Counted from the stretch's first letter, positions 1 through 9,392 are shown. The stretch is DNA of 53,297 nt from an uncultured Bacteroidales bacterium (GCA_902800525.1 CADCEV010000019.1:1-53297); one strand, 5' to 3'. Made by a program: numbers and translations. Notes: generated from the letters alone by a model not told the origin.

Positions 1-2793
1 AGCAGGGCCAGAAGGCAGGAACACCGCACCGGCGTTCTCCATTGCGGTCCAGTCGTCGCCGGAATAGACATTCGTTGTAAAGTTGTCCGGATCAGGGGTA
101 AAGGCCAGGCCGCTCCAATCGTTCGGAAGGAAGATATAGCCGCTCTTGTCGTTTACGGTAGCCCTACCCTTGGTATTATTTTCAATCAGATAATTCCATT
201 CATCTTTCGTAAGTGTACGCCAACCGGCACCCATGTTGGGTCCCCAATCGACAAAATCTCCGATATAATCGACGGCATTATAGCTATTATTGATACCATA
301 GTAGGTAGCGGCCGTACTCCAACCGAACAGATCCACCGTACCATTCTCAGAAACGGTTCCGTTGCCGTCGATCTTGTTATTCGCTACGGCAATACTAAGG
401 TAATCCCATTGGTTAGCAGCAAAGCCCCATGTCCAGTGGGCACCGAGGTCGGTAGTCGTAGCCTGCAGGTTACCTTTTGCGAAGGAGATTTGGTCACCGC
501 CGGCATTAATAGTGAACTTACCGTTCAATGCATTGGCAGGCATTCCGCCGCCCGGGTTCAGAGCTGCAAGAGCAGCCTCAGCAGCGGTCAGCACATCATA
601 GTTGCTTACCAGCAGTTTCTGGTCAGCGGTGAGTGCGTCGTACGCAGCGCGCGCGCTTTCAATAGAATCGCGCGTAGCGAGTTTCAGCGTAACCGGCTGC
701 GGGATGTTGGCAATCTTAGCCTTCACCGCGTCTGCCTCGGCTTGGATCAATGCCGTGTAATCAGTGATAGCCTGATTCAGTTTCTGTACCGTAGCATCAT
801 CGAGGGCACCCTTGGTAGCGTCGCTCAGCGCATTGTAAGCGTCGCGTGCTGCCTGAACAGCGTTCACGCATGCGGCATCGAGCGTTACAGGAACAGGGAT
901 TGCATCAATCAGGTCTTTTACAGCCTGTGCGGAATCCAGCGGAGTAGCACCTCCTGTATGTGCCGTTACCAGACGGACAGATTGACCGGCGACGCGGTCG
1001 CCATAGTCCGGACTGAGTTCCGGAACGAACCTGACTCGGTACGCCCACTTCTCACCATACGTCGTAGACGTCCAGTAAAAAGCGTACTTACCGACAGAGT
1101 TCACACTCGTGACGAGGCGACTACCCGCCGCGGGCAAAAAGGCTACGCCATTAGCTTCGTATGCCGCCCAATCCTCGGCACTGATGGTATTGTCGCTCCA
1201 ATCACTGTGGTCCGCGTTGATAGCAGTTCCTTTATAGGAATCTGGTAATATAATAATACCATGAATGCCGGCAACCGTTGCATGTCCATACTTGCTGGCG
1301 GCATCGGTACGAGTTTCAAACAGATATCCCCATTCATCTCGCGTCAACGTACGCCAACCTTCAGCTATTGTTTCTCCCCAATCGATAAAATCGCCGGGAT
1401 GCTTACCGCTAACATTCGTGTTGTTTATGCCGTAATAGGTTGCGGAAGTACTCCAACCGAAGAGATCAACCGTTCCGTTAGCAGATACCGTTCCGCTTCC
1501 GGTGATGGCGGTATTGGCTACTGCATTGCCGATGACATCATATTGGTGAGCAGCAAATGCCCAAGTCCAGTCGCTTCCGCCATACGTAGCCTGTAAGTTA
1601 CCCTTCGAGAAGGCAATCTTGTCGCCGTCCGCATTGATCGAGAACGCGCCAGTCAGGGCTCCTTCCGGCAGCGGTGCTCCGCCGCCCGGGTTCAGGCCTG
1701 CGAGGGCAGCCTCAGCAGCTACGAGGTCATCGTAGTTGGTTACCAGCGCCTGTTGAGCTGCGTTCAGAGCGTCGTACGCAGCGCGCGCGCTTTCTATGGA
1801 ATCGCGCGTAGCGAGTTTCAGCTCTACCGGCGTCGGGATGTTGTTGATCTTAGCGATTACCGGATCAGCCACGGCTTGATCAGCAGCTTGTTTAGCATCT
1901 GCATAAGCCTGCTCAGCTGCGGTCAAAGTGCTATAATTGGTTACCAGCGCTTTATCCGCATCGCTCAGGGTTTCGTACGCCTCGCGTGCTGCATCGATCT
2001 TCGCTTTGCTCTCTGGCGTACTATCTACTGTGCCGATAGCGTTAATCAATGCAATCACGTCTGCCGGCGTCTTAGGAGCAACCGTTACCAAACGTACAGA
2101 TTTCGATTTCCAACGATTGTATTCGGTAACACCATTACTTGACGCATCGAACCATAAGTAGTACGCTTTCCCTCCATCTTCATCATGCGGAGTAGAAGCC
2201 CAGTACCAGCCGTAGAGATTTACTTGATATATATCCGATCCCTCACGAACTCCGGCAGCAGGTAAGAAGACCGCACCGGCATTCTCCATAGCGATCCAAT
2301 CGGCTCCGTCGTATGTGTTTGTGGTATAATTACCGGCATTGGGTGTAAAGCTCAAACCGCTCGGGAGTTCCCACTCGTCCGGTAAGAAGATATAGCCGTT
2401 CACGCCATTCACCATCGCGTGACTGCGTTTTTTGTACGCTTCCGTTCGGGTATAAACAATATAATACCATTCTTCTTTACTCAGCGTACGCCATTCTGTG
2501 CCCATAAGTGCGCCCCAGTCAACGAAGTCTCCGGCATAATCGTCGTTCTTCCAGCTATTATTGATACCATAGTAGGTAGCAGCGGTACTCCAACCAAAGA
2601 GATCTACCGTACCATTTGCAGAAACTTTTTTGTTTCCATTGATGGCATTGTTAGCAACAGCATCGCCGATAAGACTCCATTGGTTAGGAGCAAAATCCCA
2701 CGTCCAGTTAGCACCGAGGTCGGTAGTTGTTGCCTGCAAGTTACCTTTCGCGAATTGTACCTTGTCTCCGTTTGCATTGATTGAGAATGCACC
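1..2793 (-). repeat. Three protein-level repeats (FISUMP-like modules) with FIVAR-like linkers
   Basis: Within the giant gene, three modules start with F(S/T)INA.GD, continue through FAKGNLQAT, DLFGWS, YYGIN and EWRTL-like words, and the two complete ones end with SVRLVT. They span about 2083-2793, 964-1650 and 1-522 (truncated). The linkers between them are alanine-rich helical segments with the word ALVTNY; parts of these linkers are near-identical in DNA (for example the stretches near 645 and 1777). This suggests recent internal duplication. Confidence 0.75.
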
Positions 2794-5700
2794 GGGCAGT
2801 TTTGGAATGATAGTGACTGCCAGTCCTATGTTGTGGGACGGCATCGTGAACTGCCAACTCCTATTCGGCTGCTTAGCCGGATCCGTACCCGGGTTTGTGC
2901 CGGGCGCCGGAGCAACAGGCGCTGCAACACCATACGCATAGGTTATACCGCTGATAGTGATTCCCTCCGGATTGATGGCTAAAGCTTGAGCTTTGGTGTC
3001 GTGCGTAGCTAATTCTGCTCCCGTGTAACTCGTCGCGCCGACGGTCACTATCGATGAGCTAAGATAACTGTTACTACCGGGAAGACTAATATTAGGGGTA
3101 TTAGCGATGATATAACGAGAGGGATCATGCCCATTCGTTGCCTCTGTGATATTTCCACCATTGTGGTTATAAGTAACCTTGGTATCATCAGTTGGATTAT
3201 ACCAACCAATAATTCCGCCTGCCGAACCTCTTGTAGCATCATCAGTACCGGAGGAAGAAATACTGCCATAGTTCTGGCAATAACTAACATATCCGGCGCC
3301 ACATGAACCTGTGATTCCGCCCACATATCCTTTTCCGCTTACATTGCCGTAGTTGATACAATGATCTACGCGGTTATTATCTCCTCCGGCGCTTCGCATC
3401 CAACCTACGATACCGCCGATACGAACTGATCCGTCATACGAAGAAGAAACCGTAGCATAGTTAGCGCAATACTGTACGGTACCGCCGTTTAACTGTCCCA
3501 CGATAGCACCGACATTGCGGAAAGTACTGGAAACAGTACCGCCGGCAACGACTACGTTCTTAACTACTGCCGAAGCATCGTTCACGCAACCAAACAAGCC
3601 TAACGGATTTTCACCGCTGGTGATGGAGAGGTTGATATTAGTGAACACAAAGCCGTTTCCGTCGTAAATACCCTTGAACGGCTTGCTCTCGGAATTACCC
3701 ATAACGGTAGTGATGCCGTCCAAGTTTGCCATCTGGCGGCAATTAGGCGCAGCCTGCGTTCCATCGTTCACTTTTGCTGCCACCGCATTCCAGTTAGCCA
3801 CGGTGTAGATCAGATACGGATCCTCCGCTGTACCGGCTCCTAACAGACCGGCCTCTTCAGCCGAAGTAATACTTTCCGCATCCTTGGATGCAGGCGGAGT
3901 CAACACAACGGTTTGTCCGTCAGCAATATGATACCTGCCATTGATCGGCAAAACGGCATCACCGTTAGCGGTTACTGCCCAACCATCGGGTACATTGCAT
4001 ACTGCGTATTTAACGGTCGGCAGTACTACAGGATCCGGAATGAGTGCTGTCCAAGCAGCCTCAGCATCGGTGAGTTTCTGTATATCCGCATCATCGATAA
4101 GGCTGGCAGCCTCGCCCAGAGCCGTAACGGCTGCACGGGCAGCCTCGATCGCGTTGCCGCAAATTCCCACGAACGTTACCGGATTCGGGATCGCATTGAT
4201 GAGGTCTCTTGCTGCTATGGCGTCTGCGATTACTGAAGCAGGCGCTACGGTGCAGGTAATTGTGATCGCATTACCGGCAACCATACAATCAATAAGAACT
4301 GATTCGGAGTTGCCTGTCCAAGCAGCAGATGTTCCCAGGTTAGTACCTGTAGGCCAACCGGCACTTGTAGATGCGCCTTCGCTAATATTCATAATATTGA
4401 CATCTGTTTCGATGGTAATATTGGTAAATTTCCCAAGCGATGTTGAGAATTCGAAGGAACCATCCATTGCCAGCATGTCGTCAGCGGTCATACTTCCGTT
4501 TGACAGAGCCAAATTCACTCCCTCCTTCGTAACTCCGGTAGATGTGAATTCACTTTTGTAGATAACCACTACTGTCGGTGCACCACCCGGGATAGCCGCG
4601 AAGGCAGCCTCAGCAGCCTCAAGAATAGCGATGTTGGTTACCAGCGCTTTCTGCTCAGCCGTCAGCGCGTCGAATGCCGTGCGCGCGTCCTGTACCTTAG
4701 TATATACAGAGAGTTTAAGGTCACTTTCCTGTACCGGATTCGGAAGCGCAGCGATCAAGTCTTTCACTGCATCAGCCGCTGCTTGGTCTGCCGCAGTCTT
4801 AGCATCTGCATAAGCCGTTTCCGCATCGGTCAATGTGCTGTAGTTCGTTACCAGCGCTTTGTCTGCGGCGCTCAATCCGTCGTATGCCGCACGGGCAGCA
4901 TCGATCTTCGCCTTGCTCTCTGCGGTATATTCTACCTCGCCGATAGCACTAATCAGAGCTATCACATCAGCCGGAGTCAGATTAGCAGACAGATATCCGC
5001 CTGCGCCGACATAAGCTTTGTCGACGCCTGTTGCTTCACTATCATAATTAGGAAGATTAGTACAACCATAGAACATAGCGTATCCGTCTGTAACAGCAGA
5101 AGTATTCCAATCGTCGCCTACGTAGATGGTAGTCAAATTAGAGCATCCGTTGAACATCCCCTTCATATCCGTCACTTTCGCCGTATTGAACGAACTTAGA
5201 TCAAGAGAAGTCAGAGCCTGACAGTCATAGAACATATAACGCATACTCTCAACGTTCGCCGTTGCCAAGTTTTCAATACCATTGATGGTAGTCAAAGCCT
5301 TGAAAACATAGAAGAGATTATAGAATGACGTCAGCGTATGATTCTGACACGACTCATCAATAGTAAGGGTCGTGATAAACTTACGATCACTATATTGAAT
5401 AGCGTTTCCGTCATACACAGGATTGCTTCCTGCCAAACCCCATTTCAAGGTACCTGCTGTGCCATCCACCTCCATGTAGAGTTGGTTGGTCGGAATAGCC
5501 GAGATGATTGCTTCCTTCGTAGCCCAGTTGTCAGCCGCCTTGTAGGTAGCTACTGATGCCGCCGGTACATAGATATGTTCGAGTTTGTCACAATCGAAGA
5601 ACGCATTATTCCCCAAAGTAGGAGGAGTTGTCGCCTCACAGGTAATAGTAGCCAAATTTTCGCAATTACGGAAAAACCAAGCTCCAATACTTTCAACGCT

Positions 5701-6462
5701 AGCAGGAATAGTGACGTCAGTCAACATGCTACAATTCTTGAACGCAGACTCTCCAATGGTCTGAACGCTGCTGCCAATCGTCAGAGAACTCATCTGGTCG
5801 CAAGTATTGAAGGCAGAATTTCCAATGCTGGTTACGCTGTTCGGAATGATCACGGAAGTCAAGCTTTCGCAACTGCCAAACGCAGACTCTCCAATGGTCT
5901 GAACTTTGTTACCAATCGTTAAAGAGGTCATAGCCCCACATTCATCGAAAGCATTTGCTTCTATGTTTGTAACATCGTTACCAATAACAACAGAAAGCAA
6001 GGCAGTGCATTCGTCGAACGCAGACTCTCCAATGGTCGTCACTCCGTCGCTGATGATCAGATGCTTTATCTCTGTGTTTTGATAATAAGCCTCTGTTCCC
6101 GGATTGGAGTTCACCGTCAGGGTCTTGGTGGCATCATCCCATGTGTCACCAGCAAGAACCCAAGACGGAGCAGACGAACCGCCGCTGATAGCCAGCTGGA
6201 GCGTACTCCCTTTCTGGATGTTGTAGTCCGCGAGCGCGTGATCATCCTCCATTAAGGTTGAATTGAAATAGAGCGTCTGGTTCGCAACAGGGATACTCGT
6301 CTTATCTTCAATCTTGTCCTTAACGTTTGCGATATCATCGCTTGGCTCAACCTCAATTGCGAGCAGATCTTGTTCGGGCACGTCGATATAAATCTGCATC
6401 GCCCAACTCATCCCTACGCTTGCTACTATAGCAAGAAGTAGTATATAAAATCTCTTTATCAT
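1..6462 (-). CDS. Giant secreted modular protein with N-terminal ubiquitin-like domain (C-terminus beyond window)
   Basis: The frame is open from ATG at 6462 to base 1: 2154 codons with no stop, checked over most of its length. Residues 1-21 are a signal peptide ending in SWA. Residues 22-93 are ubiquitin-like (starts MQIYI, contains IEVEPSD and DYNIQK, then GG at 94-95). Next come BspA-type leucine-rich repeats (about 134-300, repeated GESAF and SLTIG words), a DUF285-like segment (about 370-475, MFYDC/MFNGC), helical FIVAR-like segments (about 500-630 and others), a GLUG-like beta-helix region (about 870-1120), and three ~230-residue FISUMP-like modules starting near 1223, 1604 and 1981, the last cut by the window. 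It starts 8 bp after the upstream secreted gene, so the two probably form an operon. A surface-exposed or released adhesin-like protein is likely; the ubiquitin-like domain has no assigned role. Confidence 0.88.
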   Translation of the reverse strand, partial: MIKRFYILLLAIVASVGMSWAMQIYIDVPEQDLLAIEVEPSDDIANVKDKIEDKTSIPVANQTLYFNSTLMEDDHALADYNIQKGSTLQLAISGGSSAPSWVLAGDTWDDATKTLTVNSNPGTEAYYQNTEIKHLIISDGVTTIGESAFDECTALLSVVIGNDVTNIEANAFDECGAMTSLTIGNKVQTIGESAFGSCESLTSVIIPNSVTSIGNSAFNTCDQMSSLTIGSSVQTIGESAFKNCSMLTDVTIPASVESIGAWFFRNCENLATITCEATTPPTLGNNAFFDCDKLEHIYVPAASVATYKAADNWATKEAIISAIPTNQLYMEVDGTAGTLKWGLAGSNPVYDGNAIQYSDRKFITTLTIDESCQNHTLTSFYNLFYVFKALTTINGIENLATANVESMRYMFYDCQALTSLDLSSFNTAKVTDMKGMFNGCSNLTTIYVGDDWNTSAVTDGYAMFYGCTNLPNYDSEATGVDKAYVGAGGYLSANLTPADVIALISAIGEVEYTAESKAKIDAARAAYDGLSAADKALVTNYSTLTDAETAYADAKTAADQAAADAVKDLIAALPNPVQESDLKLSVYTKVQDARTAFDALTAEQKALVTNIAILEAAEAAFAAIPGGAPTVVVIYKSEFTSTGVTKEGVNLALSNGSMTADDMLAMDGSFEFSTSLGKFTNITIETDVNIMNISEGASTSAGWPTGTNLGTSAAWTGNSESVLIDCMVAGNAITITCTVAPASVIADAIAARDLINAIPNPVTFVGICGNAIEAARAAVTALGEAASLIDDADIQKLTDAEAAWTALIPDPVVLPTVKYAVCNVPDGWAVTANGDAVLPINGRYHIADGQTVVLTPPASKDAESITSAEEAGLLGAGTAEDPYLIYTVANWNAVAAKVNDGTQAAPNCRQMANLDGITTVMGNSESKPFKGIYDGNGFVFTNINLSITSGENPLGLFGCVNDASAVVKNVVVAGGTVSSTFRNVGAIVGQLNGGTVQYCANYATVSSSYDGSVRIGGIVGWMRSAGGDNNRVDHCINYGNVSGKGYVGGITGSCGAGYVSYCQNYGSISSSGTDDATRGSAGGIIGWYNPTDDTKVTYNHNGGNITEATNGHDPSRYIIANTPNISLPGSNSYLSSSIVTVGATSYTGAELATHDTKAQALAINPEGITISGITYAYGVAAPVAPAPGTNPGTDPAKQPNRSWQFTMPSHNIGLAVTIIPKLPGAFSINANGDKVQFAKGNLQATTTDLGANWTWDFAPNQWSLIGDAVANNAINGNKKVSANGTVDLFGWSTAATYYGINNSWKNDDYAGDFVDWGALMGTEWRTLSKEEWYYIVYTRTEAYKKRSHAMVNGVNGYIFLPDEWELPSGLSFTPNAGNYTTNTYDGADWIAMENAGAVFLPAAGVREGSDIYQVNLYGWYWASTPHDEDGGKAYYLWFDASSNGVTEYNRWKSKSVRLVTVAPKTPADVIALINAIGTVDSTPESKAKIDAAREAYETLSDADKALVTNYSTLTAAEQAYADAKQAADQAVADPVIAKINNIPTPVELKLATRDSIESARAAYDALNAAQQALVTNYDDLVAAEAALAGLNPGGGAPLPEGALTGAFSINADGDKIAFSKGNLQATYGGSDWTWAFAAHQYDVIGNAVANTAITGSGTVSANGTVDLFGWSTSATYYGINNTNVSGKHPGDFIDWGETIAEGWRTLTRDEWGYLFETRTDAASKYGHATVAGIHGIIILPDSYKGTAINADHSDWSDNTISAEDWAAYEANGVAFLPAAGSRLVTSVNSVGKYAFYWTSTTYGEKWAYRVRFVPELSPDYGDRVAGQSVRLVTAHTGGATPLDSAQAVKDLIDAIPVPVTLDAACVNAVQAARDAYNALSDATKGALDDATVQKLNQAITDYTALIQAEADAVKAKIANIPQPVTLKLATRDSIESARAAYDALTADQKLLVSNYDVLTAAEAALAALNPGGGMPANALNGKFTINAGGDQISFAKGNLQATTTDLGAHWTWGFAANQWDYLSIAVANNKIDGNGTVSENGTVDLFGWSTAATYYGINNSYNAVDYIGDFVDWGPNMGAGWRTLTKDEWNYLIENNTKGRATVNDKSGYIFLPNDWSGLAFTPDPDNFTTNVYSGDDWTAMENAGAVFLPSGPA

Positions 6463-6470
6463 AGTATATA

Positions 6471-8312
6471 TCATTTAGCAGTTTGAAGAATATACTCGTT
6501 CTCAGCGCCTTCCTTGCGGATAAGTGTGAACTTGCCTACTTGTTTCTTGGGCGCGCCCGAAGGTTCGTTCTCCGTGTAGATCGCCTGGAGTTTGATACCC
6601 TCGCTCAGCGGGCCTTCTTTTACCTCCCATCGTACGAAGGTAAAGCCCTCTACCTCCGGAGCCTCCGGACGGTTGAAAGCAGCCGTCTCTTGAGCAGCCT
6701 TATTGCCAAGGCTGTCCAGATAAGAGACATTCGTACTTGGGTTGATTGTCCAATTAGCGACATAGTTCTTATCCCCCGTAGATCCTTTCGCAATCTCCAC
6801 AACGAGTTGCGGTACATCGCCGTTCGAGCCGGTCCAACCGATGAAGGTATAACCCAGACGAGTCGGAGCGGTCAGTTGGAAGTTTTCCGATATCTGGCTA
6901 TAAGTAGCCGGGTTGGTTCCTTTACCCTCATTATAATCGTAGGTGATGTTATAAAGCGGTACCCAATTGGCGGTATAAGATTTATTACCCGTCGAACCCT
7001 TGGCAATCGTGACAGTCGTCTGCGGAGTTGTTCCGTTCGAGCCTGTCCAGCCGAGGAAAACATAGCCCGTACGGGTCGGGTTATTCAGGGTGATGGCATT
7101 GGTTGTTACATCGTAGCTTGTCGGGTTGCCGGTTACCGTACCGTCCTTGAGGTCGTAGCTGATGGTATAGTTTTCCAGTGTCCAGTTAGCCGTATAGGTC
7201 TTATTTCCCGTCGAACCCTTCGCAATCTGCACGGTCGTTTGCGGCGTGTTGCCGTTCGAGCCCGTCCAACCCTTGAAGGTATAACCTGTACGTGTCGGGG
7301 TTTTGAGGGTGAAGGTAGCCGTCTCGATGTTATAACTCGTCGGGTTACCGCTTACGCTACCGTCATTCAACGTATAGCTGATGGTATAGTTTTCCGGTGT
7401 CCAGTTAGCCGTATAGGTCTTATTTCCCGTCGAACCCTTGGCTATCGATACAGAGGTCTGCGGCGTGCTGCCGTTAGAGCCCGTCCAACCCTTGAAGGTA
7501 TAACCTGTACGTGTCGGGTTTTTGAGGGTGAAGGTAGCCGTCTCTACGTTATAACTCGTCGGGTTGCCGCTTACGCTACCGCTGTTTAGCGTATAGCCGA
7601 TGGTGTAGTTCACTATCGTCCACTGTGCGTAGAGCGTTGGACTCCAAAGATCAGTGGTATAAGTAGCACCCTTGGCATAACTTTGTCCTGAACCATCCTG
7701 TTTGGTATTCCAGTTGTTGAACGTATAACCCGTACGTGTCGGCGTAGTGCTACTCAGCGTCAGGTTAATACCCTGTACCTTTTTCTGATCTGCCGGCGCA
7801 CCACTACCGCCATTGGCATTGTACTTAACAGTGTACGGATCAGCAACCGATACCTTTTTTACGACGGAAACTCCGTCACTCGAGTACGTTAATCCGACAC
7901 TATTACCACTTCCTGCTACATTGAGGGCGTAGATGCGCACATAGTACGTGCCCGCCCCAACACCTATATTGTACAGATCGATGGTACGGTCGAAACCGTG
8001 TACCGTACCATACAACTCGCCGACGGAGGAACCCCAGTCGCCCTTTAGATCCGGACGATCGAGATTAGCGTACGTACCGTTGATACCTTTTACGGCCTTC
8101 GCAAGATCCGTTTCAGTCTCACTTGAAAAAAGATACACGTGAACCTCGACGGTCGCACTGCCATTGTCGGGATCAATCGCCCACCCGTTGACAGTAATCG
8201 AACCGTGCTTGCCTGTGACGGCGTCAATCGAGCCAATCGGATTCGCAGCCCACATCGCTGTCGCGCTAAAGACTGTTAGCGCAAACCAGCTTAAGAATTT
8301 TAGTTTGTTCAT
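6471..8312 (-). CDS. Secreted Listeria-Bacteroides repeat (InlB B-repeat-like) protein
   Basis: A 613-residue protein with a signal peptide (residues 1-22, ending in MWAA). Residues 23-150 form a beta-rich domain with the phrase VNGWAIDPD, a module also seen in other bacterial surface proteins. From about 160 to 590 there are six tandem repeats of roughly 70 residues with the words TRTGYTF, GWTGSNG and YTANW, the signature of the Listeria-Bacteroides repeat (Flg_new/InlB B-repeat-like fold). These repeats usually form an extended stalk on surface proteins. It is the first gene of a two-gene operon; the giant ubiquitin-domain protein starts 8 bp after its TGA stop. It lacks the C-terminal tail shared by other secreted proteins in the window. 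No enzymatic motif is visible. Confidence 0.85.
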   Translation of the reverse strand: MNKLKFLSWFALTVFSATAMWAANPIGSIDAVTGKHGSITVNGWAIDPDNGSATVEVHVYLFSSETETDLAKAVKGINGTYANLDRPDLKGDWGSSVGELYGTVHGFDRTIDLYNIGVGAGTYYVRIYALNVAGSGNSVGLTYSSDGVSVVKKVSVADPYTVKYNANGGSGAPADQKKVQGINLTLSSTTPTRTGYTFNNWNTKQDGSGQSYAKGATYTTDLWSPTLYAQWTIVNYTIGYTLNSGSVSGNPTSYNVETATFTLKNPTRTGYTFKGWTGSNGSTPQTSVSIAKGSTGNKTYTANWTPENYTISYTLNDGSVSGNPTSYNIETATFTLKTPTRTGYTFKGWTGSNGNTPQTTVQIAKGSTGNKTYTANWTLENYTISYDLKDGTVTGNPTSYDVTTNAITLNNPTRTGYVFLGWTGSNGTTPQTTVTIAKGSTGNKSYTANWVPLYNITYDYNEGKGTNPATYSQISENFQLTAPTRLGYTFIGWTGSNGDVPQLVVEIAKGSTGDKNYVANWTINPSTNVSYLDSLGNKAAQETAAFNRPEAPEVEGFTFVRWEVKEGPLSEGIKLQAIYTENEPSGAPKKQVGKFTLIRKEGAENEYILQTAK

Positions 8313-8348
8313 AACTTTAATTTTAATTAGTTAATTATTTTTTGTTAA

Positions 8349-8402
8349 CGTTGTTTTCGTAGTTAACGTTGTTTTCGTAGTTTTCGTAGTTAACGTTGTT
8401 GT
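8349..8402. repeat. 9-bp tandem array in 5' leader
   Basis: Six successive 9-bp units of the form CGT(T/A)GTTNN (CGTTGTTTT, CGTAGTTAA and variants) sit between the promoter at 8436-8466 and the start codon at 8312, so they would be in the mRNA leader. A related 9-bp array lies at 45048-45119. Confidence 0.8.
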
Positions 8403-8435
8403 ATAGTAATACTATAAATTCAATAAAATCCGGTG

Positions 8436-8466
8436 CAAAGTTACATAAAAATTATGATATACGCAA
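8436..8466 (-). promoter_or_regulatory. Bacteroidetes-type promoter for the surface-protein operon
   Basis: Minus strand: -7 box TAACTTTG (8436-8443) with an upstream TTGCGTAT box at about 8459-8466. The predicted leader is about 120 nt. The block upstream of the -33 box is nearly shared with the promoters at 11949 and 12218. Confidence 0.7.
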
Positions 8467-8619
8467 TAGGCAAATGCAAAAATTTACGCAGAGTCGATTT
8501 TTAGGGTCATTTATTTACGCAAAGTCGATTTTTGTGACGAAATCGGTGTTTTTAGTGACGAAATTGGTATGTTAAGTAACGGCAATTTTTCCACATTGTG
8601 TCAAATTTTACACATACAC

Positions 8620-8645
8620 AAAAAGCGCCTGGAAGGACGCTTTTT
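8620..8645. terminator. Terminator-like hairpin, bidirectional
   Basis: AAAAAGCG (8620-8627) pairs with CGCTTTTT (8638-8645), giving T-runs on both strands. No adjacent gene clearly uses it, so it may end an unrecognised short transcript. Confidence 0.5.
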
Positions 8646-8694
8646 GCTTGGTCTATGGGCATAATGGGGATTATTCTCATAGGTTGTTATTTTT

Positions 8695-9007
8695 TTAGCC
8701 GGATGTTGTCCGGCAAGATGAACTGGACAAAGACCCTACAGTGAGGTCGCGGGGATATCGCGGGGATATCGCGGGTTCAACAGGTAAAGGGAGGCTGTCG
8801 GGAGGGTTGCCGGATGGATGTCAGGTGGATGTCGGGTGGCATCCGACCTAATGGACGACGCTTTGGGGATGTCCGGATACGATCCGGACGCAATGGACAA
8901 AGTCATTCAGGCGGACGGGTTGACAGGCGGACACCTAATGGACGACGCTTTTGGGATGTCCGGATACGATCCGGACGCAAAGGACAAAGTCATTCAGGCG
9001 GAGGGGT
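8695..9007. repeat. Palindrome-rich intergenic array, no protein gene
   Basis: This stretch holds short palindromes (such as GTCCGGATACGATCCGGAC), two ~85-bp near-identical direct copies (starting about 8850 and 8935, sharing the words AATGGACGACGCTTT and GGACAAAGTCATTCAGGCGGA split by one variable base), and 11-bp tandem units (TCGCGGGGATA near 8745; GGATGTCAGGT near 8818). The open frames across it are low-complexity and not gene-like. The connecting word AATGGACAAAG recurs in the array at 35534-35843. Confidence 0.7.
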
Positions 9008-9103
9008 TGACAGTATGACAGATGACAGATAAATTCCTATAATATACACACCCACGCGCGTGTGTGATATATATAAAAAGAACTGTCATCTGTCATACTG
9101 TCA
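9008..9103. repeat. 21-bp perfect inverted repeat with inner palindrome
   Basis: The 21 bases at 9008-9028 (start TGACAGTATG) are the exact reverse complement of 9083-9103. The 54-bp centre holds the 10-bp palindrome CACGCGCGTG at 9053-9062 and AT-rich flanks. The right arm overlaps the stop codon of the small ORF at 9101-9199. Confidence 0.85.
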
Positions 9104-9199
9104 TGGACGAGCATTAATGTTTCTATTGGCGTTTACCTCCTCCATATCTCTTACACGAACCAACCATCCTCTCGCTTTGGAAGCCGGCCTGTTGGCCAT
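9101..9199 (-). CDS. Possible 32-residue basic protein, unrecognised
   Basis: A short frame starting MANRPASKARGWLVRVRDME and ending in NINARP lies 35 bp downstream of a TACCTTTGCA -7 box (9234-9241, minus strand), so transcription is plausible. It is rich in Arg and has no recognisable domain. The stop lies inside the right arm of the 21-bp inverted repeat. It could equally be a decayed 5' remnant of a longer gene, or a non-coding leader. Function unknown. Confidence 0.3.
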   Translation of the reverse strand: MANRPASKARGWLVRVRDMEEVNANRNINARP

Positions 9200-9253
9200 A
9201 ATGTTAATTGACGATTGATTTCGTTTCCGGGTGCAAAGGTACTGCTTAGACAT

Positions 9254-9279
9254 AAAAAAAGCACCTCGGAACGAGATGC
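9254..9279 (-). terminator. Terminator-like hairpin
   Basis: Minus strand: GCATCTC pairs with GAGGTGC (one G-U pair), followed by seven U. It sits where a -33 box would be for the TACCTTTG at 9234-9241, so it may insulate that promoter from upstream transcription. Confidence 0.5.
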
Positions 9280-9288
9280 TCAAATATC

Positions 9289-9392
9289 ATCAAAATGCGC
9301 CAAATCGAAGAAATTTTCACCGATTTGGCTGAATTAGACCATCAAAACGCGCCAAATCGAAGAAAATTTCATCGATTTGGCTGAATTTATTT
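9289..9392. repeat. Two tandem 52-bp hairpin units
   Basis: Unit 9289-9340 is repeated at 9341-9392 with few changes. Each unit contains CCAAATCG ... CGATTTGG, an 8-bp stem with a ~13-nt loop. The second unit runs into the promoter of the transposase gene. Confidence 0.8.

Noticed and set aside
409-2784. Plus-strand frames under the giant gene
   Set aside because: They are antisense to a continuous 2154-codon frame with recognisable domains.
8814-9032. Plus-strand frames over the palindrome array
   Set aside because: Arg/Gly-rich translation of repeats in more than one frame; no gene-like features.
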